Assembly: GCA_049301135.1 (NCBI GenBank)
Contig: JBAQKP010000058.1
Coordinates: 1-10,445, forward strand
DNA from: JAYXXU01 sp049301135
GTDB lineage: Bacteria > Pseudomonadota > Gammaproteobacteria > Pseudomonadales > Moraxellaceae
Reading direction: 5' to 3'
DNA: 10,445 nucleotides
Shown piece after piece: positions 1 to 6,720 of this stretch. Position numbers and translations under genes: made by a program. The notes under the pieces were generated by a model. The model was not told the DNA's origin, did not search any database, and was given only the letters and a program-made list of their open reading frames with translations. Every line of letters starts with the position of its first letter. Position 1 is the stretch's first letter.

Positions 1-2203
1 CAGCTTGGTCTAAGGCAGCCATTTGCGCATCCATCCCGATCTGGCCGTCATCGGGTGCGTTGAAGTCTTGAAGCTCAGGCAAAGAAAAACCCGCGCTTGG
101 CGGGTCGTCTTGCATCATCATTTGGTCGTCAGGCGGTTCTGGCATCTGCTGAGGCTGCATCTGTTGCGGCTGCATTGGCATCGACTCAGCGTATGGCTCG
201 ACCTGCGGGGCAAGTTCACCCGCTTGCATCCAATTGGCTGGTGGGGTCATCTGCTGCTTGATCATCTCGACCGCGCCGCGCAATTCCTCCACATCAGATC
301 GACTGGCGGCTTGCACTTGCGCAATGTCCAGTGAGTTTTCAGCCTTCAATAGCTCAATGCGGTATTTGAGTTCGCGCTCTGCTTGTTTGTCGTCTGCGGC
401 GGCTTGGGCTTCTTGCAATGCACCTTGTAACTGCTGCATTTGCTGCTCAAATTGAGCCATCATCTGTTTAGCTTCGGGATTTTCCTCGCCGTCAGTGTCG
501 CGTAACTCGGGCGGCAAACGCTTCTCTAGTCGCTCTGCAATCGCTTGCATTTCGGGACCATCTAGCGACCCGATGACCTTATCGCCTGCAATCTCCATCA
601 GTGGTGGATAAGCACGCACCAACTCTTGCAGCATGGTGGCTTGTTCCATCCGTTGCGTTTTATAGCTTGGGCCCGTATCCACAGACACATCGTAGCGACC
701 GATTGAAATATCACCGAGAATCGCTGCAATGCCTTCGATCTTCTGATCTATTTGTTCTGGTGGTTGGTTGATCATCACCATTTCAGGCTTTTGATCAATA
801 CCGAGAATCCGAACAACACGCGGCACGTCATAGATACGCTGCACCAACTCGACCAGCACCCGTCCGACTTGACGGATAGCGCGGTTTAAGTTGTCGATAA
901 AGTGGAAATTGGCCTGATCACCTTCAGCCTGACGTGCCAGAATTGCCCGTCCCGATGTTTCGTTACCCTGCGCACCGAGTGACGCATCAAACACGCCCGT
1001 AGTCGCTTTAATGTCATCGTTGGCCATCATCGCGCCAGAAATGTTACCCGCTGGCGTAATGGGCGGACTGATACGCTGTGGCGGTGGAATTGCCACGCCA
1101 TTGACCGATACGCCCTTGTACGGCAAAAACACCCGATTGGGGTTGTTGGCATCTGCCCACTCCTCCGCAAAGTCCTCGATCTGGCCTTCCTCAGCCAACC
1201 AAGGCACCTTGGGCGCTTGCGACAGTTGCTCACAGACCGTAGTGCGCTCCATGTTGTACAGACGTTGCGCACCCTTTGCATGAGTGATTAGGCTGTTAAG
1301 CGTGCGTTTATTCTCGACCCAGACTTCCTTGCCGTAGACGGGAATTAGCGGCATGTATTGACACGGCCACTCAGTCTTTTCTAGCACCTCCTGCCCGTTG
1401 ATCTTGTACCACATCACCTTGCGACGTTGGACTGAGCGTTTTTTGCTGTACATACCCTCGGCCAGTTCGCCTTCGTCTGACTTGTAGACCGTGCGACCAT
1501 CTTGCAGCAGATACAGCACATCATCGTCAAACTCGACGCGATAGAAGTCAGCCACACATACGGTTTTGTCAGTGCCGTTGAACCAGTCCGCGCCGCCTTC
1601 ACCATCAAAGCTGATCGGATCGGCTTTTGGATACTGACGCTCAAACGCATCTTTACCCATCCACTCTTTGCACATCGCCCACATCGCATCAGAGCCGTCT
1701 GCCTCCTTGCTCAGTGGGTCAAGGTAGCAGCCAAATGGGTTCACAACCCGCTTAATCATGATCTCTTGGTTAAATGACTGGCCGTCTGCGTAGTCAGTCA
1801 GTATCCGAATAAAGCCGATACCACCCGTCACCGCATTCTCATACGCCATATCATACGCATCAGCCGCGTTAGAATGCTGCTCGATGTCACGCAGTAAGCC
1901 GTTGAGGATCTCTGCTGTGTCAATGTCCGCGCCATTATCAACAGGCCGCAGCTTGATCGCAGGACGGTTTTGTCGCTGGTTGTTGACTTCCTGACTGATA
2001 TACACATGCAGTTTGTTAAACTCAAGGCATGGCCGATGCGACAGCTTGCGGCTGTTAACCTCTGCGTCAGTCCACTGCGCGCCACTGATATTCGCAAACT
2101 CAATATCTGATTTAGCCTTGTCGTAAATGTCGCTCCAATGCGCTTGTGCATCATCGTGACACGTCCGCACTGTGGCGATGATTGCATCATCTGATTTGTT
2201 CAT
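1..2203 (-). CDS. P22-type portal protein (partial, 3' end off the window)
   Basis: This is the dodecameric portal ring through which DNA is packaged and to which the tail attaches. I translated the frame from ATG at 2203 down to position 2 and found no stop, so 734 codons are visible and the C-terminus lies outside. The N-terminal part has the P22-portal signature: a run around RPCLEFNKLHVYISQEVNNQ, then QNRPAIKLRPVD, a GLLRDIE helix, AVTGGIGFIRI and NPFGCYLDPLS. The middle has ETSGRAILARQAEGDQANF and YDVSVDTGPSYKTQRMEQA. Beyond about residue 555 comes a long charged/Gln-rich helix (coiled-coil character), then a Gln/Met/Pro-rich tail. The ATG overlaps the terL stop as ATGA, with AGGGG seven bases upstream. 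The P22 portal is 725 residues, so this one is longer. Family assignment is confident; the role of the tail is unknown. Confidence 0.95.
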   Translation of the reverse strand, partial: MNKSDDAIIATVRTCHDDAQAHWSDIYDKAKSDIEFANISGAQWTDAEVNSRKLSHRPCLEFNKLHVYISQEVNNQRQNRPAIKLRPVDNGADIDTAEILNGLLRDIEQHSNAADAYDMAYENAVTGGIGFIRILTDYADGQSFNQEIMIKRVVNPFGCYLDPLSKEADGSDAMWAMCKEWMGKDAFERQYPKADPISFDGEGGADWFNGTDKTVCVADFYRVEFDDDVLYLLQDGRTVYKSDEGELAEGMYSKKRSVQRRKVMWYKINGQEVLEKTEWPCQYMPLIPVYGKEVWVENKRTLNSLITHAKGAQRLYNMERTTVCEQLSQAPKVPWLAEEGQIEDFAEEWADANNPNRVFLPYKGVSVNGVAIPPPQRISPPITPAGNISGAMMANDDIKATTGVFDASLGAQGNETSGRAILARQAEGDQANFHFIDNLNRAIRQVGRVLVELVQRIYDVPRVVRILGIDQKPEMVMINQPPEQIDQKIEGIAAILGDISIGRYDVSVDTGPSYKTQRMEQATMLQELVRAYPPLMEIAGDKVIGSLDGPEMQAIAERLEKRLPPELRDTDGEENPEAKQMMAQFEQQMQQLQGALQEAQAAADDKQAERELKYRIELLKAENSLDIAQVQAASRSDVEELRGAVEMIKQQMTPPANWMQAGELAPQVEPYAESMPMQPQQMQPQQMPEPPDDQMMMQDDPPSAGFSLPELQDFNAPDDGQIGMDAQMAALDQA

Positions 2204-3483
2204 CCAAAGGCCCCTGCTGTGTTTGATTTGCCCAGCCCTGATAGCTTGGATTTGGTGCGCACTTGCATGTCATTGACTGACAGCGCCAGATACCGAAACG
2301 CATCCGCCGCGTGACTTGCCCAGTCATGCACTGGCCGCGCCTTAAACTCGCCCATTTTGTCGTTGTATTCACGCCGATAGTTTTGCAGCGCATGCAGCCC
2401 TGCCTTGCATCGCTTTTCGTCAAACCAGCATGTCAGCAGCACTTGCCGCGCCGCTTCGATACCGTCCTCGATTGAGATATTGCGCACGATCTCGAAGTTA
2501 ATACCGAGCTTCCGAGCGGTTTCAATCCGTGACATACCAGAACCGAGTTCACGCACTGCGATGTCATGCGGTGCAAAGTGCTTACCGTAGAAATATGCCT
2601 TGTCTTGCAGTATGCGGGCGTAATGTGGCAGACCTTCGCCAGTGGCTTCGTAGTAATCCACTACACGCACTTCACGCCCTGCGACCTGCACAAACCAGAT
2701 GACAGTCGAATCACCAACACCCAAGTCCCACACCGTGTGAACCTTAGCCGCTGGATCAATTGGCACTGCTGCAATGCGGTTGTCTTTACGCGCCTTTTCA
2801 AACTCGGCTTTGTACACAGCGCCATCAGCAATATATTTCGGCTTACCCAGCCAGATGTTTTCGTATGCCGTGTAGTCGCTGGCCTTCATCTTCTCAGCTT
2901 CGAGCTTGAGCAACTCAGGACAGTGTTCATTGTCGGTGTAGTTGATCTGCACCACCGTGCAATCATCACGACCACCAGCCACATACGTTGCATACACTGG
3001 ATCAGTCGGCAGATATGGGTTTAGGCCAAAGATGACCTGAGCGCCTTCCGTCCTGATAACCGTTGGAATCAGGATATCAAGCGAGCGCTGGCTGATCGTT
3101 TGCGCTTCCTCGATCCATGTAATTGTCGCACCCTCAAATGACTTGATAGATGCGACTGTGTGCTGTAGCAGACCACTAAAGCTGAATGTCGTACCGTTCT
3201 TGCCGCGTATCTCAGTCTCTAGGATCTCGTAAAACCCAGTCAGCCCGAGCGCTTCAATGCGATCAGACAAAAGACGGTGTACCGATTCTTTAATGGACTT
3301 TTGAATCTCACGACAGCACAGAATGCGATGCTTGCGTGTTACACCGGCCAGCAGGACATAATCTGCAATGCCCCACGACTTACCACCACCACGTCCGCCG
3401 TGATAGGCGTAGAAGGTAGTGACAGCCTTGTATAGTGGTTTAAATGCGGGTAACGGCTTGTAGACGGTCTTAGTTGTCGTCAT
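2200..3483 (-). CDS. terL: Phage terminase large subunit, PBSX/Terminase_3 type
   Basis: This is the DNA-packaging motor: an N-terminal ATPase and a C-terminal RNase H-like headful nuclease that docks on the portal. At 427 aa from ATG 3483 it has a normal length. Walker A is GGRGGGKS (residues 29-36) and Walker B is ITWIEEAQ (121-128, with acidic E125/E126). The nuclease half shows WDLGVGDST, then a VVDYYE strand, and near the C-terminus HDWASHAADAFRY, which carries the usual late catalytic Asp. The reading frame can be extended to a TTG at 3492, but ATG 3483 is preferred as the first ATG. It overlaps the end of terS by 14 nt, and its stop overlaps the portal start. TerS, TerL and portal in consecutive order confirm the assignment. 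No frameshift or lost motif is visible. Confidence 0.96.
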   Translation of the reverse strand: MTTTKTVYKPLPAFKPLYKAVTTFYAYHGGRGGGKSWGIADYVLLAGVTRKHRILCCREIQKSIKESVHRLLSDRIEALGLTGFYEILETEIRGKNGTTFSFSGLLQHTVASIKSFEGATITWIEEAQTISQRSLDILIPTVIRTEGAQVIFGLNPYLPTDPVYATYVAGGRDDCTVVQINYTDNEHCPELLKLEAEKMKASDYTAYENIWLGKPKYIADGAVYKAEFEKARKDNRIAAVPIDPAAKVHTVWDLGVGDSTVIWFVQVAGREVRVVDYYEATGEGLPHYARILQDKAYFYGKHFAPHDIAVRELGSGMSRIETARKLGINFEIVRNISIEDGIEAARQVLLTCWFDEKRCKAGLHALQNYRREYNDKMGEFKARPVHDWASHAADAFRYLALSVNDMQVRTKSKLSGLGKSNTAGAFG

Positions 3484-3838
3484 CAAAAACAACTTGAATG
3501 ACGTGAGCGTGCTTCAAGTCACCGCCCAGCTCGACCTTGCTGTTATCGCGCCAATCTTCTGGGAATCGAGCGGCCATAGACTTAGCCCACACACTCGAAT
3601 TGAACTCCTTGCTTGCGAGCGCGTCTTGTCCAGCATCTTCCCACCATTTCTGCGAAAGTGCCTGCGCTCGTGTTAAGGCGTCCGAAAACTCTGTGTGTAC
3701 CTGCGCCCATAGATTGATCGTCGAGCGTGATACACCAAGCTCAGCAGCCATCCAAGTGATTGACTTGCCCAAGCGCCCGTACTCAATTACCGAGTCGCAA
3801 TACTCAGGCTTGTAATCAGTCGGTCTGCCCATTGTCAT
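3470..3838 (-). CDS. terS: Phage terminase small subunit (HTH DNA-binding)
   Basis: A 122-residue protein that would recognise the packaging site and bring TerL to it. It opens with MTMGRPTDYKPEYC, a common start for small terminases. Residues about 26-47 read as a helix-turn-helix: SITWMAAELGVSRSTINLWA. A helical oligomerisation region follows, and the acidic C-terminus (VVFDDDN) is a plausible TerL contact. The frame continues upstream to a GTG at 3856, but ATG 3838 is chosen because AGGTG (3846-3850) sits seven bases before it and the longer form would overlap the upstream gene. ATG 3832 is a weaker alternative. The role is inferred from the HTH, the size and the place directly before terL; sequence similarity among small terminases is generally low. 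Confidence 0.88.
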   Translation of the reverse strand: MTMGRPTDYKPEYCDSVIEYGRLGKSITWMAAELGVSRSTINLWAQVHTEFSDALTRAQALSQKWWEDAGQDALASKEFNSSVWAKSMAARFPEDWRDNSKVELGGDLKHAHVIQVVFDDDN

Positions 3839-3839
3839 A

Positions 3840-4160
3840 TCATGGCACCTGCACACAAAGGCTTAGCTCGTACAGATGTTGCTTGAGCCGATAACCCTCA
3901 AGCGCCCAAATCTTTTCCCGTGCATTGCTGTACGCAATCTTGCGGCCAATCTCAGCATTGAAGTTTTCAGGCGATGCACAAGCCGACTCACCAGTGACGT
4001 TAAATCCGTTCTTTAGCGTCAGTAGACAGATTGTGACTGTTGTACCTGCAAATACATGGTAACTGGCACAAGCAACCTGATCATCAATGTGATCAGGCGT
4101 AATACGTGGCGCGGTCAAACCCTTATCCAAAATCTCTTGTTCGATCTGCTGTTCGCTCAT
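3840..4160 (-). CDS. N4 gp49 / Sf6 gene 66 family protein
   Basis: A 106-residue protein matching the phage family named after N4 gp49 and Sf6 gene 66. The signature is LLTLKNGFNVTGESACASPE followed by NFNAEIGRKIAYSNAREKIWALEGYRLKQ, spanning most of the second half; the N-terminal part has ITPDHIDDQVACASYHVF. Members are widespread in phage genomes, often near replication or packaging genes, and I know of no established function. It is the first gene after the promoter and two terminators, so it would be the first late gene. The ATG at 4160 has GAGG at 4166-4169, five bases upstream; a GTG two codons earlier is less likely. Its stop is two bases from the terS start. Confidence 0.9.
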   Translation of the reverse strand: MSEQQIEQEILDKGLTAPRITPDHIDDQVACASYHVFAGTTVTICLLTLKNGFNVTGESACASPENFNAEIGRKIAYSNAREKIWALEGYRLKQHLYELSLCVQVP

Positions 4161-4175
4161 ATACACCTCGACGAT

Positions 4176-4212
4176 AAAAAAGGCCGATGCACCCTCGTCA
4201 AACGCACCGACC
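4176..4212 (-). terminator. Intrinsic terminator 2, in tandem with the first
   Basis: Minus-strand arms GGTCGGTGC (4204-4212) and GCATCGGCC (4182-4190) form a nine-pair stem with two G·U pairs and a 13-base loop, followed by TTTTTT (4176-4181). The loop is longer than ideal, so it may be weaker than terminator 1. It lies seven bases beyond that terminator and just before the gp49-family gene. Confidence 0.7.
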
Positions 4213-4219
4213 AGAAACG

Positions 4220-4243
4220 AAAAAGGCTACCCGAAGGCAGCCC
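4220..4243 (-). terminator. Intrinsic terminator 1 (UUCG tetraloop)
   Basis: Minus-strand hairpin with arms GGCTGCC (4236-4242) and GGTAGCC (4225-4231), seven pairs including one G·U, closed by a TTCG tetraloop (4232-4235) and followed by TTTTT (4220-4224). It lies about 30-55 bases downstream of the predicted start of the late promoter. It would stop both that transcript and read-through from the early operon unless RNA polymerase is modified. Confidence 0.85.
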
Positions 4244-4280
4244 AAATTAGTTTGCTGTATAGTAAGACCAGCATGGATAA

Positions 4281-4309
4281 AACATACGCCTACCGCCCTA
4301 GAAAGTCAA
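4281..4309 (-). promoter_or_regulatory. Putative late promoter (pR'-like), sigma70 type
   Basis: Minus-strand -35 box TTGACT (4304-4309), a spacer of exactly 17 bases, and -10 box TATGTT (4281-4286). This gives five of six consensus bases at -35, a good match at -10 and ideal spacing. The expected start is near A4274. It begins five bases after the stop of the upstream 169-residue gene. A -10-like TTACTATAC (4257-4265) lies about 10-18 bases into the transcript, where a sigma-dependent promoter-proximal pause element could sit; that last point is speculative. Confidence 0.75.
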
Positions 4310-4314
4310 TAGCA

Positions 4315-4824
4315 CTACGCCGCCCGAGTATCCCCCCGATATTTGCCCACCGCCGCGTCAATCTCAGCAGTCCAATCCGTCAGATTTTGCGCCATCCGCT
4401 GCTCATACTTGAGCCACGTTGTCTTGTATGTACTCTCGTGCATGACAATCCCCGCAAACCGCAGCTTACCCGCCCGCCGAAAATACTTATCTTCTGGGTC
4501 GTACTGGTACAGCCACCGCACAAGACGCGCCATCTTTAACGCCAACTGCTCGATACTCTGCTCAGTCACACAGCGCAATTCAACACCATCCGCCGCCATC
4601 TGATCCAATGCAAACCGCTGCAATTTAAGCTCGACCGCGGTCTGATAGGCATTGTCGTCCGGTGACGCAATCATATCCGCCATGCGTTTGAGGTGATCAG
4701 ACTTGAGCGCAGCATACGCCCCACACTTGTCGCGCCAATCAACATCCGGCAGACCACCCGAGCCAATCGCATACTGTTGCGACTTGACGCTGGTCTGCTT
4801 GCAAAACCATTCGATATTATCCAT
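4315..4824 (-). CDS. Unrecognised protein at the antiterminator-Q position
   Basis: I do not recognise this 169-residue protein as a member of the lambda Q, phage 82/21 Q or DUF1133 families. It is mostly helical in character. Residues about 118-150 (AGKLRFAGIVMHESTYKTTW and the helix that follows) read like a helix-turn-helix, with a Trp/Tyr-rich segment before it (LVRWLYQYDPEDKYF, 101-115). Single cysteines at 8, 34 and 85 form no clear zinc motif. It is the last gene of the early operon and starts within the VRR-NUC gene by an 8-nt overlap (ATGGATAA). Five bases after its stop comes the -35 box of a promoter followed by two terminators. By position it is a candidate Q-type late antiterminator. 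The reading frame is certain; the function is inference from context. Confidence 0.85.
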   Translation of the reverse strand: MDNIEWFCKQTSVKSQQYAIGSGGLPDVDWRDKCGAYAALKSDHLKRMADMIASPDDNAYQTAVELKLQRFALDQMAADGVELRCVTEQSIEQLALKMARLVRWLYQYDPEDKYFRRAGKLRFAGIVMHESTYKTTWLKYEQRMAQNLTDWTAEIDAAVGKYRGDTRAA

Positions 4825-5185
4825 GTGACATCTCCAAATAATCCAAAATCACCGTCCGCGCTTCATCAAACCCGTAACACACCGCACACTCATAGCCCTG
4901 CGACCGCAGCCGCTGAATCACCTCTTTTTGTGAGTCAGACACCCGACCTCTCGGTGCTTTCATCTCGACAAACAGGCCATGCAGTCCACCCCGTGGCACA
5001 AACAAAAACAGATCAGGGAATCCAGCCATTACCCCCTGAGCCTTAAGCCGTCCAGCTTCGCGCGGATTGCGTTTGCCGCCGTTTGGTGAGTGGTGCAGGT
5101 AGTCTGATACCGAACCACCTTCGAACCGCGTATATCGCGCCCACGTCATCAGGTGAAGTTGTTCCCGATCTTCGATGTGATTCAT
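4817..5185 (-). CDS. VRR-NUC domain nuclease
   Basis: A 122-residue stand-alone VRR-NUC (PD-(D/E)XK superfamily) protein. Visible family marks are HHSPNGGKRN (31-40), GFPDLFLF (55-62) with the catalytic D58, FVEMKAPRGRVSDSQ (72-86) with E74 and K76, and a C-terminal helix ending in a YGFDEA segment. Phage single-domain members are predicted structure-specific DNA nucleases, possibly acting on branched replication or recombination intermediates; this one has not been shown to do so. It sits late in the early operon, starting at an ATGA overlap with the small gene before it. Confidence 0.9.
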   Translation of the reverse strand: MNHIEDREQLHLMTWARYTRFEGGSVSDYLHHSPNGGKRNPREAGRLKAQGVMAGFPDLFLFVPRGGLHGLFVEMKAPRGRVSDSQKEVIQRLRSQGYECAVCYGFDEARTVILDYLEMSHG

Positions 5186-5385
5186 AGCCCGTTACCCCGC
5201 CGAATCCACACCCGTTTCATCGTGCTATGCGGCTCATCCCGTACCGCCCGCACAACACACTGCCGGTCACAGACGGTGATCAGATCCCCCGCTTTCAGCA
5301 CTGACTGACCACTGACCAAAGTTGACGCAAGGCCAGTGGTGAGGAAATCCGCGCACTGGTTTACCGATAGTTCAAGTGTGTTCAT
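5182..5385 (-). CDS. Hypothetical 67-residue phage protein
   Basis: Not recognised. The sequence begins MNTLELSVNQCADFLTTGLA and continues with a beta-rich stretch (VLKAGDLITVCDRQCVVRAV) and a basic C-terminus (MKRVWIRRGNGL). It could form a small beta-barrel, but nothing assigns a function. Cysteines at 11, 39 and 43 do not make a convincing metal site. Overlaps of 4 nt (ATGA) at both ends place it firmly in the operon, which is the main reason to believe it is translated. Confidence 0.72.
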   Translation of the reverse strand: MNTLELSVNQCADFLTTGLASTLVSGQSVLKAGDLITVCDRQCVVRAVRDEPHSTMKRVWIRRGNGL

Positions 5386-5777
5386 GATTGCACCTCGCCA
5401 ACCTGCCCAACCGCATTACTACCAGTGCATTTGTAGATATGGTTTTGAGCCTTTGGGCAGCGTTTATTTCCGCAAGTCGGACACAAAATCATGGTCATGC
5501 CGCCCTTTTCCATCAGCTCGGCAAAGTCCATTTTTGAGCGGCAGGCTTCACAGCACACGCCGCGCCCCCACTCTGGAACAGCCAAAAATGGCGAATCCAC
5601 CTCAGTCATGCGCTCGTGAAAATCTGCGACAGTCCGATAAAAAATCTGACCAGTCGTGTTGTTGCGGTAAATCTCAATCGGCGGCATATCGTTGTGACGT
5701 GCGACGCCCGCCGGTGTAGCAGTACCGATGTACTCGTACTTGATCGGACTGCTCATGTATGTGTAAAACTTAGTCAT
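5382..5777 (-). CDS. Cys/His-rich (zinc-ribbon-like) phage protein
   Basis: 131 residues in two parts. The N-terminal part has PIEIYRNNTTGQIFYRTVAD followed by FHERM, a short segment I associate with accessory phage proteins. The C-terminal part has a putative metal-binding cluster: CCEAC (75-79), CPTC (99-102), then GNKRCPKAQNHIYKCTGSN with C107, H113 and C117. The RCPKA-x-(D/N)H-x3-C-x-GSN-x2-GQ tail recurs in small early proteins of enterobacterial phages. No biochemical role is established as far as I know; binding of zinc is inferred from the ligand pattern. It joins its neighbours through ATGA overlaps at both ends. Confidence 0.78.
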   Translation of the reverse strand: MTKFYTYMSSPIKYEYIGTATPAGVARHNDMPPIEIYRNNTTGQIFYRTVADFHERMTEVDSPFLAVPEWGRGVCCEACRSKMDFAELMEKGGMTMILCPTCGNKRCPKAQNHIYKCTGSNAVGQVGEVQS

Positions 5778-6250
5778 ACAGCCACTCCCCGCTCAATCAT
5801 CGACCACATGCGCAGGGTCGCCAGCCGCGCAATATCCAACACCTGCTCAGTGCTAACGCGGGTAGCAAACTTGTTGGGTTTTGCGCGTTTAGCACAAAAA
5901 ACTTTTGGCCGGTTTTTATGGTCGAAACTCAGCAGCAGCACCCCACATGACGGACTGGGCAAACGCTCGGCCATGCTGTCATCCCAGATCTCGGCTGGCA
6001 TGACGTAGTAGTGCTTCCAGCACTTTTCGGGATGTTCGCGGCCATTCCACCACTTGAGTTTTTTAGCGTCTGCGTAAAAGTCAGACCGACTGATCTTGAT
6101 TTCAAAATCGATAATTCGCAGGTCTTTGGTGACACACAGCAAGTCACACTCGTAACCCGTCCACTTTGTGTTTGGCACGACAACCAAGTGCATGCGGTTC
6201 AAGAACTGCATGGCGAGCGTTGCGGCGATTAGATTCTCTGACCATTTCAT
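5774..6250 (-). CDS. Predicted PD-(D/E)XK nuclease, MmcB-like
   Basis: 158 residues resembling the MmcB-type (DUF of putative DNA-repair nucleases) branch of the PD-(D/E)XK fold. The core is YECDLLCVTKDLRIIDFEIK (33-52), giving D36 and E50-x-K52 as the probable catalytic set, followed by ISRSDFYADAKKLKWW. The later KHYYVMPAEIWDD and CGVLLLSFD segments fit the remaining strands of the fold. Such proteins may process DNA or act in repair; the substrate here is unknown. It is the second predicted nuclease in the same operon, with the VRR-NUC gene two genes downstream. ATGA overlaps at both ends fix the start at 6250. Confidence 0.78.
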   Translation of the reverse strand: MKWSENLIAATLAMQFLNRMHLVVVPNTKWTGYECDLLCVTKDLRIIDFEIKISRSDFYADAKKLKWWNGREHPEKCWKHYYVMPAEIWDDSMAERLPSPSCGVLLLSFDHKNRPKVFCAKRAKPNKFATRVSTEQVLDIARLATLRMWSMIERGVAV

Positions 6251-6720
6251 GTTGCACCACCATTACGACCGCCCCAGACGCGCTGAACTGCTGCCAAATC
6301 CTGTGGCACATACCGCGAGATTTGGCCTGAGATCCACAAGCTATCGACCTGCACGCTATTTGCCCGCAGGTACTCAAGCCCGTCCGTCTTGTCGTCAGGG
6401 TCGCGGTAATAGACCTTGCTAACGCCCGCTTCCACGATCAGCTCTGAGCAGTTGATACAGGGCTGACGGGTCACATAAATCACCTCACCGTCATCCTCAT
6501 CAACAAAGCCAAGTGCGTGATCCTCAGCATGTATTACATCCGGCAATGTGCGACCATCCTCGCCCTCACAGGCCGCGCATGGGTTATGTGCATTCAGGTT
6601 GAATCCGGTGTATTGCTTGCCTGACTTGGTGATGACTACCGCCCCAACCTGCGCCCGCTTGCACACGGATTGCTTGGCGACCGATTCAGCCAAGCGCATA
6701 ATTTCGATATGGCTAGACAT
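6247..6720 (-). CDS. Deoxycytidylate (dCMP) deaminase family protein
   Basis: 157 residues with the zinc-dependent cytidine/deoxycytidylate deaminase motifs: HAE at 64-66 (zinc ligand H64, catalytic E66) and PCINC at 87-91 (zinc ligands C88 and C91). CKRAQVGAVVI (20-30) is the usual first conserved segment of dCMP deaminases. The expected reaction is dCMP to dUMP, feeding dTTP synthesis during phage replication. C20, C48, C51 and H68 are possible ligands for a second, structural zinc of the kind known in T4 dCMP deaminase; this is not proven. The start overlaps the preceding small gene by 8 nt and the stop overlaps the MmcB-like gene as ATGA. A role in base modification or editing is less likely but not excluded. 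Confidence 0.9.
   Translation of the reverse strand: MSSHIEIMRLAESVAKQSVCKRAQVGAVVITKSGKQYTGFNLNAHNPCAACEGEDGRTLPDVIHAEDHALGFVDEDDGEVIYVTRQPCINCSELIVEAGVSKVYYRDPDDKTDGLEYLRANSVQVDSLWISGQISRYVPQDLAAVQRVWGGRNGGAT

Larger units (their letters stand above)
4161..4314 (-). promoter_or_regulatory. Late-gene switch region: promoter plus tandem terminators
   Basis: This is the only intergenic stretch in the window. Read on the minus strand it contains, in order, a sigma70-type promoter, a leader of about 30-50 nt, two intrinsic terminators and the ribosome binding site of the gp49-family gene. A transcript started here could reach the packaging genes only by reading through both terminators. That is the layout of lambda-type late control (pR', tR', Q). 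The elements are seen in the sequence; the antitermination role is inferred. Confidence 0.75.

Noticed and set aside
23..455. Plus-strand frames opposite the portal gene
   Set aside because: Antisense shadows of a strongly supported gene; translations are low-complexity and look like nothing known.
1027..2190. Short minus-strand frames at 1027-1281, 1414-1689 and 1828-2190 that look like separate small genes
   Set aside because: They are out of frame with the continuous portal frame, which is open from 2203 to the window edge and carries all portal signatures.
2187..2423. Minus-strand 78-residue frame at the terL/portal junction
   Set aside because: It overlaps the end of terL in another frame and has no features of its own.
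4252..4603. Plus-strand frames over the switch region and opposite the Q-position gene (4252-4539, 4343-4603)
   Set aside because: Antisense to a coupled operon gene and covering the promoter; no ribosome binding site or domain seen.
5336..6422. Plus-strand frames of 70-130 residues (for example 5336-5719, 5616-6008, 6168-6422)
   Set aside because: They lie wholly opposite well-supported minus-strand genes, have no ribosome binding sites or domains, and overlap one another.
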